Below, in pieces: positions 17,581-25,644 of a DNA stretch of 64,000 nt. The position numbers and the translations under genes are program-made. The stretch is from JAFDWR01 sp038216655 (GTDB taxonomy: Bacteria > Armatimonadota > Fimbriimonadia > Fimbriimonadales > Fimbriimonadaceae): assembly GCA_038216655.1 (NCBI GenBank), contig JBBQPZ010000001.1:248001-312000 (forward strand), in the 5' to 3' direction. Within the stretch, counting starts at the first letter, position 1. Each line of letters opens with the position of its first letter. Below the pieces are notes generated by a model. That model saw only the letters and a program-made list of their open reading frames with translations. It was not told the DNA's origin and made no database searches.

Positions 17581-19143
17581 CTATTTGCTTTCTATTTGGA
17601 AAGCACTTTTTTTCGGAATTTCTATCGTCACCGTCGTGCCGACTCCGACCTCGCTTTCCACCCGGAGCCGACCGCCGTGGGCTTCCACAATGCTCTGACA
17701 GATGGCCAGACCTAGCCCGGTTCCTCCGTCGGCACGCGCCCGAGCCGCGTCGACGCGATAGAACCGTTCGGTAATACGCGCCAAATGCTCCGGGGCTATC
17801 CCTTCCCCGTCATCGGCGACGGTAATCGTCGCGCGATCCCCGTGATCCTCCACCGCGATCGTGATCTTCCCGGTCGCTGGTGTGTGGCGGAGCGCGTTCT
17901 CGATCAGGTTGGTACACACCCGCGTCAGGGCCTCCGCATCCCCCTGGGCGCAGATTCTCTCGTTGGGAAACTTCGGCGTGACTCGGTGCGCCTGTGCGTC
18001 AGGCAATGCGGAGAGGGCATCGCTCGCGACCAGTCTCAAGTCCAGTGCCTCGTGTCGGATGTTCATCTGCCCCGCGTCGGCACGGGCGAGCAGCAGCAAC
18101 TCCTGAACAAGCCGGGACATGCTGCGCGTGGAAGCATCGGCGACCTCGATCGCCTTGCCTCGCTCCGCCTCCGTCGCGCCCGGGGCCATCGCGATGTCGG
18201 TGGCGAGACGCAGCCGCGTCAGCGGCGTCCGAAGTTCGTGCGAGGCGTCGGCGGTAAACCGCCGTTGATTCTCATTCGCCTCCGCGAGTGCCTTGTTCGC
18301 ACTTTTGAGGTTTCCAAACGAGGCTTCAAGCCGTCCCACCATCGCATTGAAGGAGTTGCCGAGCTCAGCAAGTTCGTCCTGCCCCTCCACTTCCAGGCGT
18401 CGCCCCATGTCCGACTCCGTGATCTGCGCCGCCGCCTCACGCATCCGACCAATCGGCCGAATCGCCCGGGCAGTCAGAAATGCCGCGCCACCCCCCGCAA
18501 GCAGCAACGCCAAGGGAATGAAGATGAGGAACGTGGCGAGCTGAGTCTGCCAGAGCTGAGTAAGCGGACGCAGATCCCGAGCGACCTGAACGACTCCAAC
18601 AATCCGGTTGTCGCGACCGAACTCTGACGCGGTGAAAACCCGAACCGGCCCGTCTCCGTACATAACCTCTACAAATCCAGACACCCCAGATACGGCGCGG
18701 TCGTAAGCGGGACGATCGAAGGGTACGTCGTCGTTTGGCCCTCTGGAGTTTCCGTCGAGATCGAAACGCCGAGGACGGCGCATTTCGGCCTGCCGTATCC
18801 CCTCTTGGTCGAATCCGAATTGATTGAGGCGATTGAGAGGCGGACGGTTGGCGGGCCGTTGGTTGAGGGGGCCGTCCGCGATCCCTGGCTGGCCATTATC
18901 ACCGGGCTGCTGCCCAAAATCCCTTCCGTCGCCCGGGCCAGCCCGGCCCTCCTGCCCTGGTTGACCACCCTGTCCCGGCGGCCCGGGGCGCATCGCCATC
19001 CTCGCACTCTGGATCAACTCCCGATTCAAATCGGAGGAGGCTCGAGCCTGATTGGAAAGCAAGAGGCCGATCGAGAAAGCCACCAACACGATCCCAAGCA
19101 CCAAGACGTTCCAAAAAGCCAGGCGACCCTTGAACGAGCGCAT
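17581..19143 (-). CDS. Sensor histidine kinase
   Basis: A 520-aa membrane kinase. Its order is membrane helix 1 (about 12-30), a periplasmic region to about 200 that is rich in Pro, Gln, Gly and Asn in its first half, helix 2 (about 205-228), HAMP, the phospho-acceptor box DASHELRTPLTRL (His near 302), the N box NLIENALRHTP near 414, DDGEGI near 442 and GGTGLGLAIC near 472. The start ATG overlaps the stop of the response regulator gene by one base (TGATG). The low-complexity sensor region resembles that of the secreted glycine-rich protein encoded next, a hint that the two meet in the periplasm. Confidence 0.93.
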   Translation of the reverse strand: MRSFKGRLAFWNVLVLGIVLVAFSIGLLLSNQARASSDLNRELIQSARMAMRPGPPGQGGQPGQEGRAGPGDGRDFGQQPGDNGQPGIADGPLNQRPANRPPLNRLNQFGFDQEGIRQAEMRRPRRFDLDGNSRGPNDDVPFDRPAYDRAVSGVSGFVEVMYGDGPVRVFTASEFGRDNRIVGVVQVARDLRPLTQLWQTQLATFLIFIPLALLLAGGGAAFLTARAIRPIGRMREAAAQITESDMGRRLEVEGQDELAELGNSFNAMVGRLEASFGNLKSANKALAEANENQRRFTADASHELRTPLTRLRLATDIAMAPGATEAERGKAIEVADASTRSMSRLVQELLLLARADAGQMNIRHEALDLRLVASDALSALPDAQAHRVTPKFPNERICAQGDAEALTRVCTNLIENALRHTPATGKITIAVEDHGDRATITVADDGEGIAPEHLARITERFYRVDAARARADGGTGLGLAICQSIVEAHGGRLRVESEVGVGTTVTIEIPKKSAFQIESK

Positions 19144-19820
19144 CAGTCTCGGCCCCCGCTCCTCAAAACATATCCGATACCGTGAACGGTATGAATCAGC
19201 TTCGGCTCGAATGGCGCGTCAATCTTCTTCCGCAGAGAAGTGATATGAAAGTTGACGGTATTGTCGAGCGACTCCTCGTTGTTCCAAACGCTCTCAAGGA
19301 TCACCTCGCGCGTCAAGGTCCGCCCTTCGTTGCGCGCCAATGCTTCGAGGAGACTGAACTCGCGAGGCGTCAGCTTGATCGACTGCCCGGCACGGGTCAC
19401 GGTGTGTGCGCGAGAGTCGATCACGAGATCGCCGATCTCAAGTCGGCCCGTTCGATGCACGGCATCGCGGCGTAAGAGCGCGTGTAGGCGTGCCATTAGC
19501 TCTCGCACATCGAAAGGCTTGGCCAAGTAGTCGTCGGCACCTCCCTCCAGCCCCTTCACCCGATCCTCGATTGAGTCCCGCGCGGTCAACATCAGAATCG
19601 GCGTCGTGAACCCAGCCTTCCGGATCGCGTCGCAGACCGACCACCCGTTCCGCTTCGGCAGCATCACGTCGAGGATGATCGCAGCGTAGGAGCGCGTGAT
19701 CGCGAGGTCGAGTCCACGCTCGCCGTCGGCGGCGACCTGAACCTCGATTCCCTGCTTCCCCAACGCGGACACGATGCCGTGGGCAATCTCCGCGTCGTCC
19801 TCAACCAACAATGCGCGCAT
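19143..19820 (-). CDS. OmpR-family response regulator
   Basis: A 225-aa DNA-binding regulator. The receiver domain has the acidic pair DD (8-9), phospho-acceptor Asp51 in IILDVMLPKRNG and the conserved Lys in LAKPFD near 101. The C-terminal winged helix has the TPREFSLLEAL and NTVNFHITSLRKKI patterns. The ATG at 19820 gives the standard receiver start; the frame runs open to 19910 but adds residues not seen in the family. It is first in the operon with the kinase and the glycine-rich protein, so autoregulation is likely. Confidence 0.93.
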   Translation of the reverse strand: MRALLVEDDAEIAHGIVSALGKQGIEVQVAADGERGLDLAITRSYAAIILDVMLPKRNGWSVCDAIRKAGFTTPILMLTARDSIEDRVKGLEGGADDYLAKPFDVRELMARLHALLRRDAVHRTGRLEIGDLVIDSRAHTVTRAGQSIKLTPREFSLLEALARNEGRTLTREVILESVWNNEESLDNTVNFHITSLRKKIDAPFEPKLIHTVHGIGYVLRSGGRD

Positions 19821-19940
19821 CGTTGCCACTATACAGCCGTAATGTGAGGATTTGATGAGGCAACGAAACCGGCCCCGCAACCCGTTACTTTCCCGAGCGA
19901 TCCACTCCATTCAAAGCAGATTCGCGCTAAAGTAGAACCT

Positions 19941-21212
19941 GTGACTCAAGACTTCACTCAGACCAACTGGGGGGCGGCCAAGCGCTTCCGACTCATTCTC
20001 CGCGAGCAAGGCAACGTCCGGGAGATGGGCGGCGGCGAAGATGGCTCCATCGCCGTCGGAATCGTGGACAACATCATGATGAATGCCCTCGAAACGGGCA
20101 CGTCGGACATCCACCTCCAGCCTGAGCGCGATCAGCTCAAGATCCGCTATCGCCAAGACGGTCAGTTGATGGACAACGGCCAGCTCCCGCTCGAACAAGC
20201 CGCCAACGTGCTTGCCCGACTCAAGCTCGCCGCCGGGATGAGAATCGACGAGAACCGGGAGCCCCAAGACGGCCGTATCGACATGGAGTTCATGGGACGC
20301 AAGCTCTCCGCTCGTGCTTCCTGTATCCCGTGTCTGAACGGTGAGAAGTTCGTCATGCGACTTCTCGATCCGAACGCGATGCGCGTTGACCTCACCAAGC
20401 TGGGAATGCCGGAAGACGTGCTCGCCAAGTGGATGCGCGCCATTCAGTCACCCTATGGCCTGATCCTGGTCACCGGCCCGACCGGTTCGGGAAAGACCTC
20501 CACCCTTTACGCCTCTCTCCACCAGCTGGATTCGAAGTCGAGAAACATCGTCACGGTCGAAGATCCGATCGAATACGAATATGAAAAAAACATCGCTCAG
20601 GTGCAAGTCTCAGAGAAGATGACCTTTCCGAAGGTCATGCGCACCTTCCTTCGCCAAGACCCAGACGTCATGCTCGTCGGTGAAATGCGCGACCCCGAGT
20701 CGCTCGGCATCGGCATCCAGGCCGGCCTGACCGGCCACCTTGTACTCTCCACCCTCCACACCAACAATGCCGTCGAGACCCTCGGTCGTATGGTGGACAT
20801 GGACGCCGAGCCGTACCTGATCGCCGGCGTATGCGTGGCGATTCTCGCCCAACGGTTGGTTCGCTTGAACTGCCCGAAGTGCCGGGAGCGTTACGTCCCG
20901 ACAGCGGACGAGATGACGATGTTGAACCTGACGCCCGAGGAACTGGAGGGAGCGAAATTCGCCAAGGGCCGCGGCTGCCCCGAGTGCCGAGGTTCCGGGT
21001 ACCGCGGACGAATCGGCGTGTTCGAGCTCATCTTGGGCACCCCCGAGTTCCGTGCGGCCATCGCGCGCAATGCTCCTTACGGCGAATTGATCGACGCCGC
21101 CAAGGCTCAGGGCTACCGGACGATGATGCAGGATGGCAAGTGGAAGGCACTCAATGGGTGGACAACCCCGGACGAAGTACTTAAAGCTGTGTACACACAA
21201 GCTATCGACTAA
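19941..21212 (+). CDS. PilB/GspE-type secretion or pilus ATPase
   Basis: A 423-aa hexameric-type motor ATPase that would power type IV pilus assembly or type II secretion. Walker A is GPTGSGKTST near 179-188, the Asp box and Walker B are near DPDVMLVGEMRDPE (about 240-253), and a four-cysteine zinc site is made by CPKC (near 311) and CPEC (near 346), as in GspE/PilB but not PilT. The N-terminal N1 domain of full-length PilB (usually about 560 aa) is missing, so it joins the truncated GspE-like group. Start is GTG at 19941. No pilin or platform gene is nearby. Confidence 0.9.
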   Translation: MTQDFTQTNWGAAKRFRLILREQGNVREMGGGEDGSIAVGIVDNIMMNALETGTSDIHLQPERDQLKIRYRQDGQLMDNGQLPLEQAANVLARLKLAAGMRIDENREPQDGRIDMEFMGRKLSARASCIPCLNGEKFVMRLLDPNAMRVDLTKLGMPEDVLAKWMRAIQSPYGLILVTGPTGSGKTSTLYASLHQLDSKSRNIVTVEDPIEYEYEKNIAQVQVSEKMTFPKVMRTFLRQDPDVMLVGEMRDPESLGIGIQAGLTGHLVLSTLHTNNAVETLGRMVDMDAEPYLIAGVCVAILAQRLVRLNCPKCRERYVPTADEMTMLNLTPEELEGAKFAKGRGCPECRGSGYRGRIGVFELILGTPEFRAAIARNAPYGELIDAAKAQGYRTMMQDGKWKALNGWTTPDEVLKAVYTQAID

Positions 21213-21324
21213 GCTGCTTAGGAGCCTTGCGAGCCGCGAAATGCAACAATTTCGGTTGCATCTTTTGCTGTATCAACAAGAATGCGTGCAGTACGTCCGA
21301 CATCGAGCCGATACATAAGCTACG

Positions 21325-21882
21325 ATGCGTGCTAATTTGCACCCCGATGAAGAAACGCGACTGCTTGACCTGCGTTCGTACGAGATTCTCGATTCCGCGT
21401 CGGAATCTCTCTACGACGAGATCGTGCATTTGGCAGCGGCGATTTGCGATACACCGGTGGCCCTGATTTCGCTCGTCGATAGCACGCGACAGTGGATCAA
21501 GGCCTCAACCGGAACCGACATACGGGAGACGCATCGAGACATCTCGTTCTGTGCGCATACGATCCTTGAGGACGATCTGATGATCGTGCCCAACGCGGTG
21601 GAGGACGAGCGGTTCGTCAATAATCCCCTCGTGACCGGTGACCTGAACGTTCGGTTCTATGCCGGGGCACCGCTCCTCTCCCCCCTGGGTCTCCCACTTG
21701 GCACCCTTTGCGTCGTTGATCGGAAACACCGCGAGCTGAACGAAGTTCAACAGCGGTCGCTAATCGCCCTCTCCCACCAAGTGGTGGCGCTGCTGGAGCT
21801 TCGTCGGATGACTCGCCATCTGCGAGCATTCGCCGACAACATCCCGCGCGACACCGGCGCGGACGATTTCCTTGCCGCCTAA
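21325..21882 (+). CDS. Stand-alone GAF domain protein
   Basis: A 185-aa cytoplasmic protein with one GAF domain covering about residues 20-160. Marker segments are CDTPVALISLVDSTRQWIKA, ISFCAHTIL and RFYAGAPLLSPLGLPLGTLCV. This subgroup is usually found at the N-terminus of sensor kinases or diguanylate cyclases. Here there is no output domain, so it may act by protein contact or be a remnant. A bidirectional terminator follows. Confidence 0.88.
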   Translation: MRANLHPDEETRLLDLRSYEILDSASESLYDEIVHLAAAICDTPVALISLVDSTRQWIKASTGTDIRETHRDISFCAHTILEDDLMIVPNAVEDERFVNNPLVTGDLNVRFYAGAPLLSPLGLPLGTLCVVDRKHRELNEVQQRSLIALSHQVVALLELRRMTRHLRAFADNIPRDTGADDFLAA

Positions 21883-21890
21883 ACCAAAAT

Positions 21891-21912
21891 GGCCCCGCTT
21901 GGCAACGGGGCC
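21891..21912. terminator. Bidirectional terminator hairpin
   Basis: GGCCCCG and CGGGGCC form a seven-pair stem with an eight-base loop between two convergent genes. On the minus strand it is followed by ATTTTGGTTT; on the plus strand by GACTCTTTCT. It can serve both genes. Confidence 0.75.
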
Positions 21913-21933
21913 GACTCTTTCTCTAACCTGCGA

Positions 21934-22488
21934 CTAGCCGCGACTGTGGCGGTTACCACTATCTCGGTTGTCTCGGTCCTCGCGTCCCGAGTTCCGGTCA
22001 CGGTCACGATTCCGATCTCGGTTGCGGTCGGAACCTTGATTCCGATCCCGATCACGACCCTGATTCCAATCTTGGTCACGTCCTCGGTTTCCGTTACGGC
22101 CGTTGTTCCAGCCGCGATTTTGCTCTTGGTCCCAATCCCGGTCTCGATCACGGTCCCGATCCCAGTCCCGGTTGCGCTCGGGGCGGTAGTCGCGGTCGTA
22201 GATCCTGCGGCCGCGCTCGACGTGATACCAGCCGTGGCCGTCCTGTTCTTCCTCGTACCGGTAAGCCGAGTAGATCGCCCCGGCAGCGCCAAAAGTAGCC
22301 AAAGCATCGTTGTGGCTCACAATGCCGATCGCGCCGAGAATCCCCGACCCGATGGTAAGGTCCCGCCATTGATCTTTCTGGTTCTGCCGATGACCTGACC
22401 GATCAGCGTGAGCAATGCTCGGAGCGAAGCCAAAGCAACCCACCGCGACGATGGCAAGGCTGGCACGAAACGTAGATTTGAGGTTCAT
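21934..22488 (-). CDS. Exported protein with Arg/Asp/Asn-rich tail
   Basis: A 184-aa product with a signal peptide (residues 1-28, ending SIAHA). A small conserved-looking core (about 40-80) contains GSGILGAIGIVSHNDALATF and GAAGAIYSAYRYEEEQ. The rest is a low-complexity tail from about residue 95 to the end made of RD, RN, DRDR and NRG repeats. The tail is highly charged yet close to neutral overall and should be disordered. I do not know a function. The frame on the opposite strand is open but is a by-product of the repeat. Confidence 0.72.
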   Translation of the reverse strand: MNLKSTFRASLAIVAVGCFGFAPSIAHADRSGHRQNQKDQWRDLTIGSGILGAIGIVSHNDALATFGAAGAIYSAYRYEEEQDGHGWYHVERGRRIYDRDYRPERNRDWDRDRDRDRDWDQEQNRGWNNGRNGNRGRDQDWNQGRDRDRNQGSDRNRDRNRDRDRNSGREDRDNRDSGNRHSRG

Positions 22489-22597
22489 CGAAACTCCTTT
22501 AGTTGCCTAAACAATCGTTCGGGCTTATCTCCTTTCACGTCTGAAAGGACTAGGAGTGTCGCAGTGTTTTGCGAAGAGGGTCAAATAGCCCGAACTT

Positions 22598-22996
22598 CTA
22601 GCGAATTCTTACTCGTACCGTCAGCAACTGCGAAGGCTTGGCCCCTGTCTTCATCTCCCACGACCGACCGTACGCCATGCCGAACTTGTCGTCACCCGCT
22701 TTGACCGCCTTGAACGTGAAGACCATCACCGAGGGCATTCCCACCATCGGTGGCTGCCCTGGCTTCGGCTTGGGTTGAGGGGCAACTGCCTGGCTCACAA
22801 GTTGAATCTTTCCCGCCGACTTCAGAACGTAAGACCACACGTAACCACCGTCAGTCACCGCGTTGAGCTTCAAGAGGAGGATGTCCCCCCTGCGGAGCCT
22901 TACGGGCTGCTTGGCGTCTGGATTGAAGACGACTGTTGATGCGGTGGCGGAAACGGCCAACGTAAGGGCTAGCAACGCGGACAATGGGAAACGCAT
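22598..22996 (-). CDS. Chagasin-like (I42) protease inhibitor domain protein
   Basis: A 132-aa secreted protein, start ATG 22996 giving the signal MRFPLSALLALTLAVSATA. The mature domain follows the chagasin/I42 plan: a DGGYVW loop (family: TTGYxW), a middle loop around GQPPMVGMPSVMVFTFKAVK (family: GxxGxxxFxFxA) and a final YGRSWE (family: RPWE). Family members block C1 cysteine proteases by placing three loops into the active cleft. The departures from consensus in the first loop leave inhibitory activity uncertain. The longer frame to 23047 adds no recognisable sequence. Confidence 0.7.
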   Translation of the reverse strand: MRFPLSALLALTLAVSATASTVVFNPDAKQPVRLRRGDILLLKLNAVTDGGYVWSYVLKSAGKIQLVSQAVAPQPKPKPGQPPMVGMPSVMVFTFKAVKAGDDKFGMAYGRSWEMKTGAKPSQLLTVRVRIR

Positions 22997-23049
22997 ACGA
23001 AATGTTCGGAAGGAGATGCCCTCCCGCTCCACTTCAATTCTAGCCACGT

Positions 23050-23445
23050 TTAGGCGGAACGGTCGCTCTCTCTGAGCAATTCCGAGGGGTTGAAGGGCTT
23101 TTCGACGTAGAGGTCGGCACGATAGGAGAATTCTTTACTGCCACGCCATCCGTCCGCATTGCCCGTGACCATCGCGACCCAGAGATTCTCGGTCTTCTCA
23201 TGGGTTCGGATCCATTCAAGCACTTCGTAGCCATTTATCCGGGGCATCATCAAGTCGACCACGGCACGGTCGAACTCCCCGTCCCTCAGGCACTCGATCG
23301 CCTCTTCCCCGTCGTACGCCAGGGTGACGGCATAGCCTTGGCGCTCCAGGTTCACCTGGATGAGCCGCGCGACGTGTCGGTCGTCATCACACACCAGAAT
23401 GCGATTGCGGGCGTCATTGCCCGTGTCACTTCCTGTAAGTTGCAT
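23050..23445 (-). CDS. Single-domain response regulator receiver
   Basis: A 131-aa receiver domain without an output domain. It has ILVCDDDRHVARL at the start, a phospho-acceptor Asp in AVVDLMMPRINGYE, the Thr in VTGNADG and the Lys in VEKPFNPSEL. Such proteins act by binding a partner or as phosphate relays. No kinase is adjacent. It ends 53 bases before the chagasin-like gene and may be co-transcribed with it. Confidence 0.9.
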   Translation of the reverse strand: MQLTGSDTGNDARNRILVCDDDRHVARLIQVNLERQGYAVTLAYDGEEAIECLRDGEFDRAVVDLMMPRINGYEVLEWIRTHEKTENLWVAMVTGNADGWRGSKEFSYRADLYVEKPFNPSELLRESDRSA

Positions 23446-23734
23446 GAGAATATTCTATGCCACAAGAGGCTCATTTGGCTAGTCGCTTACTCCTATGATG
23501 GAATTGACGCTGGCATACTCAAATCGGTGGGGGTGAAGGAAGGATCTCATGACCTCCGCCCCGTGGCAAAGCGACTCTGCTTCAATTCGATCAGTTCCAT
23601 CAGGACCCTCAGTTCCATCACTCCAACTCCAACTAGGCTTGCATTCGCTCGCGCATGAGGTATGATTGGCGGTTCGCGGCGATGTTGACTGGCTCGCGAG
23701 CTTTACCGATTTAGAGGAAATATCAAGAAAACGC

Positions 23735-24082
23735 ATGGTTAGAATTCGACTTCGCCGCATCGGCACCAAGGGCCGCCCTTTCTATCGCGTGGTGGTTGCC
23801 AAGAGCTCCGCTGGCCGCAACGGCGCTTTCGTCGAGACCCTGGGTCAGTACGATCCGGTCGTCAAGCCGACGCTCATCAACATCAACGAAGAGCGTGCGC
23901 TCCACTGGCTCATGCTCGGTGCCCAACCCAGCGAGACCGCCGCAATTATTTTGAACCGCGCGGGCGTTCTCCCCAAGTTCTTCGAGGCTCGTCCGAACGC
24001 CAAAAAGAGCTACAAGTTCCTCGACAAGCGCACCGCCGTAACTTCGGTTCCTAGCGCGGTCGACAAGACGGAAGAGGCTTAA
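23735..24082 (+). CDS. rpsP: 30S ribosomal protein S16
   Basis: A small-subunit ribosomal protein, 115 aa. It opens with MVRIRLRRIGTKGRPFYRVV, close to the universal S16 start, and continues with the ETLGQYDP and ERALHWLMLGAQPSETA segments. The C-terminal tail past about residue 85 is longer than in E. coli. The frame is open from 23666, but the ATG at 23735 matches the family. It leads an rpsP-khpA-rimM group. Confidence 0.97.
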   Translation: MVRIRLRRIGTKGRPFYRVVVAKSSAGRNGAFVETLGQYDPVVKPTLININEERALHWLMLGAQPSETAAIILNRAGVLPKFFEARPNAKKSYKFLDKRTAVTSVPSAVDKTEEA

Positions 24083-24084
24083 AC

Positions 24085-24324
24085 GTGGACTATCGACCGT
24101 TCGTTGAGCACCTCGTCAAGTCTGTCGTCGAGAACCCTTCCGAGGTAACAATCGAGGAAGAACTGGACGGCAACACTCGCACCTTCTTCGTTCGCACCAA
24201 CCCGGACGATGTTGGCAAGATCATCGGCAAGAGTGGCCGCGTCGTCGCCGCCGTCCGCTGCGTCGTCAGCGCCGTCGCCGCCAAAGCCCGCGAGCGAGCC
24301 TACGTCAAGATCGTCACGGACTAA
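24085..24324 (+). CDS. khpA: KH-domain RNA-binding protein KhpA
   Basis: A 79-aa single KH-domain protein. The RNA-binding loop is VGKIIGKSGR (GxxG, near residues 43-52). Homologues sit between rpsP and rimM in many bacteria and form an RNA chaperone with KhpB in Gram-positives. The GTG start lies two bases after the rpsP stop, so translation is coupled. An intrinsic terminator follows, so rimM may be expressed partly apart from it. Confidence 0.93.
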   Translation: MDYRPFVEHLVKSVVENPSEVTIEEELDGNTRTFFVRTNPDDVGKIIGKSGRVVAAVRCVVSAVAAKARERAYVKIVTD

Positions 24325-24351
24325 TTCGTCCCCTTTGAATTCGGTTTGATC

Positions 24352-24388
24352 GAGGCGCTCGGCTCTGGCCAGCGCCTCTTTCTTTTTT
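24352..24388 (+). terminator. Intrinsic terminator between khpA and rimM
   Basis: GAGGCGCT and AGCGCCTC form a perfect eight-pair stem with an eleven-base loop, followed by TTTCTTTTTT. It lies 28 bases after khpA and ends 14 bases before rimM, so rimM needs read-through or its own promoter. Confidence 0.85.
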
Positions 24389-24401
24389 AGCGAGACAACC
24401 C

Positions 24402-24914
24402 ATGGCCAAGCAACCTGCCCCCACTCCCGAAGGCTTCGTCCGCGTCGGCCAAATCGTCGGTGCGCACGGCCTCAAGGGCCAGGTGAAGGTGATCCCCCTC
24501 ACGAACCTGGTGCAAAGGTTCGCTCCCGGAGCCCGCCTGCGGATGCAGGAGAAGTGGGTCGAGATCCGCGACGCCCAGTGGCATAAAGAGCGCCTCCTCA
24601 TCCGCCTCTTCGGCTACGACGATCGCACCGCCGCCGAAAGTCTCCAGTGGGAATACCTCGAAGCCCCCGACCAGGCACCCGAGATGGACGAGGACGAGTA
24701 CCTGACCGACGATCTCGTCGGCCTCGAGGTCTACACCGAGGAAGGCGAGTTGCTCGGTGAGGTCAGCGAAGTCCTCATGAACCCCGCCCACGACGTCATC
24801 GTGGTAGGTGAGATCATGATCCCCGGCGTGAAAGAGTTCGTCAAGATGATCGATTTCGACGCCAACCGAATCACCGTCCGCCTAATCCCCGGCATGCGCG
24901 GCGAAGAAAGCTAG
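24402..24914 (+). CDS. rimM: 16S rRNA processing protein RimM
   Basis: Ribosome maturation factor for the 30S head, binding S19. The 170-aa product has the N-terminal RimM barrel starting VRVGQIVGAHGLKGQVKV (residues 13-30). A PRC-like barrel from about residue 96 starts with EYLTDDLVGLEVYT, and a conserved IPGVKEFVKMIDF lies near 143. In most bacteria trmD is the next gene; here it is 16 kb away and the next gene is a four-helix-bundle protein. Confidence 0.96.
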   Translation: MAKQPAPTPEGFVRVGQIVGAHGLKGQVKVIPLTNLVQRFAPGARLRMQEKWVEIRDAQWHKERLLIRLFGYDDRTAAESLQWEYLEAPDQAPEMDEDEYLTDDLVGLEVYTEEGELLGEVSEVLMNPAHDVIVVGEIMIPGVKEFVKMIDFDANRITVRLIPGMRGEES

Positions 24915-24957
24915 ACCTACGTCACCCCGTGCTCCCTCAGCCGCGCCCCCAAATATA

Positions 24958-25008
24958 GGACCTATACGTCCTATAGGTCCTATAAGTCTTAAAAGTCCTA
25001 TATAGTCC
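24958..25008. repeat. 9-bp-period tandem repeat (TCCTATA type), upstream block
   Basis: Six consecutive nine-base units of the form (a/g)gtcctata run from 24958 to 25008, the last cut short at six bases. The third unit is GGTCCTATA; the others differ by one to four bases. The block ends five bases before the four-helix-bundle start, so it occupies the region where the promoter and ribosome binding site should be. Confidence 0.9.
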
Positions 25009-25013
25009 AAGAT

Positions 25014-25577
25014 ATGAAAGACCCGGAACCTTTGATCAAGCCGCACGGCGGATATCAGGGGCTTCAAGCCTTCCAAATGTCGGAGCTCGTCTACGACGGA
25101 ACCGTCGCCTTCACCCGCCTCTACCTCGATAAGCGCAGCCGCACCGTGGACCAAATGGTCCAGGCCGCGAGAAGCGGACGGCAGAATATCGCCGAAGGCA
25201 GCGTCGCCTCGGGAACCAGCTCCAAGATCGAGCTCAAGCTCGTCGGTATCGCCCGCGCCAGCCTCGAAGAATTATCGCTGGACTACCAAGATTTCCTCCG
25301 CCAGCGCCAAATGCCGCAGTGGCCCAAAGACCACGAAAAAGCGCTCTTCATAAGAAAGCTCTGCTACCGACCCAACCGGTCCTATTCGACCTACCAGAAC
25401 TACATCGAAGACAAGGGCCCAGAAAACGCCGCCAACACCCTGATCTGCCTCACGAGCCAAACCACCTACCTCCTTGACAAGCTACTGGCCCAGCTGAGCG
25501 CGACTTTCAGGAACGAAGGTGGCTTCACCGAGCGGCTGCATCGCGTCCGAACCGCCGCGCGCCAACTCCGCCCCTAA
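25014..25577 (+). CDS. Four-helix-bundle protein (S23/IVP-like)
   Basis: A 187-aa protein of the four-helix-bundle family related to proteins encoded in 23S rRNA intervening sequences and to retroelement Avd proteins. Marker segments are LQAFQMSELVYDGTVAFTRLY, MVQAARSGRQNIAEGS (near 48-63) and KIELKLVGIARASLEEL. The C-terminal extension (residues 120-187) is longer than in the minimal 115-aa family. Residues about 120-127 are encoded by the same nine-base repeat motif that flanks the gene on both sides. No reverse transcriptase is nearby. Function is unknown. Confidence 0.88.
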   Translation: MKDPEPLIKPHGGYQGLQAFQMSELVYDGTVAFTRLYLDKRSRTVDQMVQAARSGRQNIAEGSVASGTSSKIELKLVGIARASLEELSLDYQDFLRQRQMPQWPKDHEKALFIRKLCYRPNRSYSTYQNYIEDKGPENAANTLICLTSQTTYLLDKLLAQLSATFRNEGGFTERLHRVRTAARQLRP

Positions 25578-25602
25578 CCCGTTCACGCCCCCAACGCCGC
25601 TC

Positions 25603-25644
25603 ACTATCGGTCCTACGGGTCCTAAGGGTCCTATTCGACCTACG
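25603..25644. repeat. 9-bp-period tandem repeat, downstream block
   Basis: Units ACTATCGGT, CCTACGGGT, CCTAAGGGT, CCTATTCGA and CCTACG follow one another at nine-base spacing, about 25 bases after the four-helix-bundle gene. A 17-base string here (GGTCCTATTCGACCTAC) also occurs exactly inside that gene at 25379-25395. The block reaches the stop codon of the convergent membrane protein gene. Confidence 0.88.

Noticed and set aside
16605..17774. 389-codon plus-strand open frame opposite the glycine-rich gene
   Set aside because: Ala/Thr/Leu-rich translation is the mirror of the Gly-rich repeat; it has no start signal and runs into the kinase gene.
21889..22398. 169-codon plus-strand frame opposite the Arg/Asp-rich gene
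   Set aside because: Its Val/Pro/Ile-rich repeats are the mirror of the RD repeat on the other strand, which has the signal peptide and the terminator.
24958..25644. CRISPR array
   Set aside because: The nine-base period has no spacers, the units are too short, and no cas gene is present.
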